Below the pieces are notes generated by a model, which was given only the letters and a program-made list of their open reading frames with translations, was not told the DNA's origin and searched no databases. Shown here one piece after another: positions 6,782 through 10,346 of a stretch of DNA of 10,346 bases (position 1 is its first letter; each line of letters opens with the position of its first letter). Where the stretch lies: assembly GCA_002505405.1 (NCBI GenBank), contig DAVD01000048.1, positions 12,074 to 22,419 on the forward strand. Direction: 5' to 3'. The translations under genes and the position numbers were made by a program. Origin of the DNA: Candidatus Poseidonia alphae (lineage in GTDB: Archaea > Thermoplasmatota > Poseidoniia > Poseidoniales > Poseidoniaceae).

Positions 6782-9700
6782 ATGGCCAAAATCTCACAAA
6801 CTGCTCTTGCTGTAACCGTACTGCTTCTGATTATGAGCCTCCCCCCACCCCACCAATCACTGGAAGAAAAAGAGTCACCCTTGTTCGTAACTCAGGCCTC
6901 TGATATGATTGCCGACTTCTCGCTAAACGTAGCTTCCAGCACGAAGGTCGTGGACATCGACCACGTCGGGCAAACCTATGTCGTTGCTGTGAGCCACGAT
7001 GGTTCTGGTTCTGTTGGGGCCTTCGCTTGGACTGGACAACCTGCCGGCGGAGCCTTGTTGACCTTAGCACACAACGGTACGGTTGTTGACACGGCCTTTA
7101 CAACAATCGCTCCTTTTGAGATGCGAGCTTCTTCAACCATAATCGTGACGTTAACGAATCATACTCAAAACGGAGTTGTCCTACAGGCTTACGATGAACA
7201 ACTCAGTTTAATCAACGCTAAAACTCTACAATCCAGCACAACTGGGGGAGGGGTCGGGGACCTCATCACGTATGCAATGGATGTCGCTGGTGGAGACATT
7301 TACGCCACCTTTGGATGCCCCAACGGACAACTGATTTTCATGAGTCAAACATGTTCAACCGGCACAGACCGTTACTCTCTTATCACGGTCTCATGGAATG
7401 CTACAACCAATGCTTTGAGCACTACCGCTGTAGCAAAGTGGTTTTCTCCCGAATCCACTTGGATGAACTATCTGCCTGCCGAAACAGGAGGCGGATTCAC
7501 CACCATTGGGCCGAACCCTGCGTGCCCTCAATCCCTCTACGCCCACAGCCAGGGCATTGAAAGCATGGCTAACGCGCATTGTGAACGCCGTCAGCAAACC
7601 ACAGCACAGCACGCTTCATCCTTACTCGGATCCACCTCATCGTGGAGTGCAACCGGTGGAGATGCAATGACCCTGTCCATGGGTTTGGCCTTCTCATCGT
7701 ACAGCCTTGCAACATCTACGGAGAGTTTCGACGGAGATGTCTTGGCTTTTGTTGATTGCAATTCTGGCATTGATATTGAAGTTGAAACTGCCCACTACGG
7801 CAGCCACAGTGCTCTCTTTATCCAGGGTTGGACGGGTGGAGGAAATCAAGAATGTTCTCTTATTGAGCATGAAGCTGCAGACGCAGGAGATACCAGTCGA
7901 GAAGTTACGACCTTCAAAGGAAGGAATGCAAACATGGGCCTGCTGGGCACCAGTGACTTTTCCGGCGGAATCGCCGTCAAATCCAGCCGTGACCTTCTCA
8001 GCATGGCAGCCACCAGCACCCCAAACACGGGTTATGCTGCTGTATGTCACACAGGTAGTCTGACCAACGACAACGCTGCCATCAAAGTCGGAGGACAAAA
8101 TGAACAAATTTCTGTGATCGCATGGCAGGGAGCCACCATCATCAACGTCACTTCACACAATGTCAACAGCGGATGCCCTGAGGCTTTGACTGCGGGAATG
8201 GGTGAACTGCTGATGCTCCAAAATGACGGCATTCTGCAGACATTGACCTTCTTTGGCCTCGACGCTGATGGAGATGGCTACGGCGCCTCAACTGATTCGT
8301 TCCCCAATGATGCCGACCAGTGGAGCGACCAAGATGGGGACGGCTACGGCGACAATGGCGGATTTTCAAACAGTGATGATTGTCCTTTTTCCCCTGGACC
8401 ATCAACACTCGGTCGTCAAGGCTGCACCGACATTGATCTTGATGGATGGGCAGATGATTCCGATGGATTCCCTCACGATTCCACTCAGTGGGCTGATGAA
8501 GATGGTGACGGATACGGGGACAACGAAACTGGAAATCTCGGTGATGACTGTCCAACGATTGCAGGAGCGTCAAGCCGGGACAAGCGTGGATGCCTTGACA
8601 GCGATTTTGACGGATTTAGTGATGAGAACGATATTTTTCCCAACGATCCGAGCCAATGGTCCGACACGGACGGTGATGGATTTGGAGACAACCCACTGGG
8701 TGTGCTCGGCGACAATTGTCCGACCATCGCAGGCACCAGTAACTCTGGCGCCCTTGGATGTGCAGACCAAGATAGCGACGGATGGGCAGATCAAGAAGAT
8801 GATTTACCAACAAATCCAACGCAATGGGAAGACTTGGATGGAGACGGATACGGGGACAACATAGTCGGCTTGGATTACGACCAGTTCAAATTTGATCCAA
8901 CTCAACAAGTCGATTCGGACGGAGACGGATACGGAGACAACGTCGGTGGCACTCGGGGCGATGCCTGTCCAAATGTCGCCGGCACCTCCACCTATGACAG
9001 ATATGGCTGCTTGGATACCGACGGTGACGGTTATTCTGATTTGAACGATGGATTTCCCAACAACCCCGACCAGTGGGTTGACTCTGACGGAGATTCATAC
9101 GAGGACTCTGTTGACGATTTTCCCTTTGACCCCTCACAATGGTTGGATACTGATGATGACGGCTTTGGCGACAATCAATTTGGCTCCAATGCCGACCGAT
9201 TCCCACTTGACATGACGCAATGGTACGACATTGACGGGGATGGATATGGTGACAACCCCGGAGGTGAAGATTACGATGCATTCCTTGCGGAGCCAAGTCA
9301 GTGGTCAGACCTCGACAACGACGGCTGCGGCGATAACGCCAACGGCCGTAATCCCGACCTCTTTCCCGACGATTCTACGCAATGCAAAGATGAGGACGGA
9401 GATGGTTTTGGTGACAACCAATCTGGAAACAATCCGGACCCTTACCTCTTTGATTTTGATAATGACGGTTATAATGACAGTATAGACGTGCTGCCAAAGT
9501 TGAGCTCACCTGGTGACCTTGACAACGATGGTGTTCCCGATGATAACGACGATTTTCCATCAAATCCAACGGAGACCCGGGATTTTGACGGAGATGGCGT
9601 CGGTGACCGAACCGACCCTGACGACGATAATGACGGAGTACTCGATGATGCTGAACTGAATGCGGGCACCGACCCCTACGACGCAAATTCTAAACCGATA

Positions 9701-10180
9701 GATAGTTTTGAAATCTTGTTGCCCGGAACCAACGTCGGTTTGGGTGCGTGGGACTTGATTGGGGTCTTTGTTGGAATTCCGCTGACCACGTGGATCTTGA
9801 TTGGTATCTTCACCCGAGGCGGTCGTGCTAAGCGATTTGAGGAGCGTCTTCAGGGCGCCACCCGCCGTGAAGAACTCGAAGAGATTGCTACGGATTACGA
9901 GCGAGCCGTCATGATGCGCATGCTCGGACCACACCAAGCCATTCGTCTCGAACGGATGCGAACAGAACTTGACGATTCGCTGGAACAAGCCATGCACCAA
10001 GGCTACAGCGGTCAAACGAGCAAAAGTAACGAAGAGCAATGGGCTGAATATTATCGCCAACAAGAAGCCTATGAGGCACAACAATCGGGCACCGCCCAAG
10101 GCCAGATTGTCCAACCTCACTCGAAGGACGTACCCCCCGTTCCAAGCGACGCCAATTACGAACAAGAGCAAGGCTGGTAG
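6782..10180 (+). CDS. Giant calcium-loop (thrombospondin type 3-like) surface protein with membrane helix and cytoplasmic tail
   Basis: This 1132-residue protein appears to be a single-pass surface protein. It opens with a signal peptide (Lys 3, hydrophobic core about 8-20, then P-P-P-H-Q-S). Residues about 30-490 form a Ser/Thr/Gly-rich beta-type ectodomain with recurring strand patterns (A-F-A-W-T-G, F-I-Q-G-W-T-G, V-I-A-W-Q-G) but no recognised family. Residues 494-975 carry 19 loops of D-x-D-x-D-G-x-x-D/N type, the thrombospondin type 3-like calcium-binding pattern. Residues 992-1010 are one hydrophobic helix, followed by the stop-transfer R-G-G-R-A-K-R. The last 122 residues are charged and helical (E-E-L-E-E-I, L-G-P-H-Q-A-I-R-L-E-R-M-R), ending in a Gln/Tyr/Pro-rich tail. 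By positive-inside logic the repeats are outside and the tail is cytoplasmic. A role in adhesion, surface architecture or sensing is inference. The IcmF-like gene follows after 50 bases. Confidence 0.9.
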   Translation: MAKISQTALAVTVLLLIMSLPPPHQSLEEKESPLFVTQASDMIADFSLNVASSTKVVDIDHVGQTYVVAVSHDGSGSVGAFAWTGQPAGGALLTLAHNGTVVDTAFTTIAPFEMRASSTIIVTLTNHTQNGVVLQAYDEQLSLINAKTLQSSTTGGGVGDLITYAMDVAGGDIYATFGCPNGQLIFMSQTCSTGTDRYSLITVSWNATTNALSTTAVAKWFSPESTWMNYLPAETGGGFTTIGPNPACPQSLYAHSQGIESMANAHCERRQQTTAQHASSLLGSTSSWSATGGDAMTLSMGLAFSSYSLATSTESFDGDVLAFVDCNSGIDIEVETAHYGSHSALFIQGWTGGGNQECSLIEHEAADAGDTSREVTTFKGRNANMGLLGTSDFSGGIAVKSSRDLLSMAATSTPNTGYAAVCHTGSLTNDNAAIKVGGQNEQISVIAWQGATIINVTSHNVNSGCPEALTAGMGELLMLQNDGILQTLTFFGLDADGDGYGASTDSFPNDADQWSDQDGDGYGDNGGFSNSDDCPFSPGPSTLGRQGCTDIDLDGWADDSDGFPHDSTQWADEDGDGYGDNETGNLGDDCPTIAGASSRDKRGCLDSDFDGFSDENDIFPNDPSQWSDTDGDGFGDNPLGVLGDNCPTIAGTSNSGALGCADQDSDGWADQEDDLPTNPTQWEDLDGDGYGDNIVGLDYDQFKFDPTQQVDSDGDGYGDNVGGTRGDACPNVAGTSTYDRYGCLDTDGDGYSDLNDGFPNNPDQWVDSDGDSYEDSVDDFPFDPSQWLDTDDDGFGDNQFGSNADRFPLDMTQWYDIDGDGYGDNPGGEDYDAFLAEPSQWSDLDNDGCGDNANGRNPDLFPDDSTQCKDEDGDGFGDNQSGNNPDPYLFDFDNDGYNDSIDVLPKLSSPGDLDNDGVPDDNDDFPSNPTETRDFDGDGVGDRTDPDDDNDGVLDDAELNAGTDPYDANSKPIDSFEILLPGTNVGLGAWDLIGVFVGIPLTTWILIGIFTRGGRAKRFEERLQGATRREELEEIATDYERAVMMRMLGPHQAIRLERMRTELDDSLEQAMHQGYSGQTSKSNEEQWAEYYRQQEAYEAQQSGTAQGQIVQPHSKDVPPVPSDANYEQEQGW
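8261..9705 (+). repeat. Protein-level calcium-loop repeat array inside the giant surface protein
   Basis: Nineteen copies of the D-x-D-x-D-G loop can be counted, most followed by W/F/Y-x-D-N and alternating with F-P-x-D-x-x-Q-W linkers. The first part is built of long modules that each end in a C-x13-C pair (Cys 534/548, 590/604, 646/660, 729/743). Module starts are exactly 56 residues apart for the first three; the fourth is 83 away because one extra loop unit of 27 residues is inserted. The second part uses shorter units without the Cys pair. At the DNA level, near-identical stretches encoding D-G-D-G-Y-G-D-N recur with synonymous changes, so this is an old, diverged array rather than a fresh tandem duplication. 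Confidence 0.9.
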
Positions 10181-10221
10181 GGTTGCAGATCCACCCTTGA
10201 ATTGATGAACCAAAGCCTGCT

Positions 10222-10229
10222 GGAAGGAG
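10222..10229 (+). promoter_or_regulatory. Purine-rich ribosome site before the IcmF-like gene
   Basis: GGAAGGAG ends one base before ATG 10231, unusually close for the GGAG part, although GGAA is five bases from the end of the motif. In-frame TGA at 10198-10200 leaves 10231 as the only standard start codon, so the tight spacing appears real. Confidence 0.5.
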
Positions 10230-10230
10230 C

Positions 10231-10346
10231 ATGGCGGGCGAGGCGGAAGAAGAGGTTGTCTTCTCAACATCTGCTGGACCCGTGCGTGTCATTACCGCTG
10301 CGTCCCTGTTTGACGGTCACGATGCGGCCATCAACGTCATGCGTCG
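10231..10346 (+). CDS. N-terminus of an IcmF-like cobalamin-dependent acyl-CoA mutase (3' end outside window)
   Basis: Only 38 complete codons are present before the right edge. After an acidic leader (A-E-E-E) comes P-V-R-V-I-T-A-A-S-L-F-D-G-H-D-A-A-I-N-V with M-R-R next. This is the characteristic start of the B12-binding domain found at the N-terminus of fused isobutyryl-CoA mutases (IcmF), where D-x-H supplies the lower axial His to cobalamin (His in F-D-G-H-D). Classic methylmalonyl-CoA mutase B12 domains instead read K-x-G-L-D-G-H-D-R-G. The full enzyme would be expected to continue into a G-protein chaperone domain and a mutase barrel, isomerising isobutyryl-CoA, butyryl-CoA or related acyl-CoAs. 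With the acyl-CoA ligase upstream in the window this fits acyl-group catabolism. The assignment comes from memory of the family motif, and the substrate cannot be told. Confidence 0.75.
   Translation, partial: MAGEAEEEVVFSTSAGPVRVITAASLFDGHDAAINVMR

Noticed and set aside
8261..9705. Dense near-repeats of G-A-rich DNA that at first look like a tandem or CRISPR-like array
   Set aside because: The repetition follows codon phase, varies at synonymous positions, has no constant spacer length and encodes calcium loops within one open frame. It is protein-level repetition.
9560..10270. 236-codon open frame on the minus strand
   Set aside because: It lies antisense to the well-supported 3' part of the giant surface protein and shows no recognisable motifs. 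It is explained by complement of biased codons.

Overview
The window looks like a piece of a marine planktonic archaeal genome, most likely Marine Group II Euryarchaeota (Candidatus Poseidoniales) or a close relative. This is inference, resting on: long secreted proteins with aspartate-rich calcium-loop (thrombospondin type 3-like) repeats; an Ig-like surface protein ending in a short C-terminal membrane anchor; archaeal TATA-like boxes at plausible distances from starts; and a catabolic set of acyl-CoA ligase plus an acyl-CoA mutase. No rRNA, tRNA, CRISPR array, transposase or integrase was seen, so the lineage is not proven.

Layout. 2-403 (+): C-terminal end of an Ig-like repeat surface protein. 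433-1209 (+): SMUG1-family uracil-DNA glycosylase. 1242-3149 (+): AMP-forming long-chain acyl-CoA ligase, 32 bases downstream and possibly co-transcribed. 3212-3883 (+): AT-rich orphan lipoprotein whose signal sequence has an in-frame TAA just upstream of the only usable ATG. 3973-4923 (+): Xi-class glutathione transferase (glutathionyl-hydroquinone reductase family). 4992-6668 (-): two-domain ABC-F ATPase, convergent with the preceding gene. 6669-6781: compact divergent promoter region. 6782-10180 (+): 1132-residue surface protein with signal peptide, beta-rich ectodomain, 19 calcium-loop motifs, one membrane helix and a 122-residue charged cytoplasmic tail. 10231 to the right edge (+): N-terminus of an IcmF-like cobalamin-dependent acyl-CoA mutase.

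The genes do not form one pathway. The acyl-CoA ligase and the mutase fit a heterotroph degrading lipids and branched or odd-chain acyl groups. The glycosylase and the glutathione-transferase homologue fit DNA and redox maintenance, the ABC-F protein fits ribosome-associated translation control, and three products are exported. No defence, mobile or clearly new multi-gene system is visible. The points most worth a second look are the interrupted lipoprotein signal peptide, the exact 56-residue cysteine modules and the paired Tyr/Trp-to-Cys changes in the giant repeat protein, and its cytoplasmic tail.
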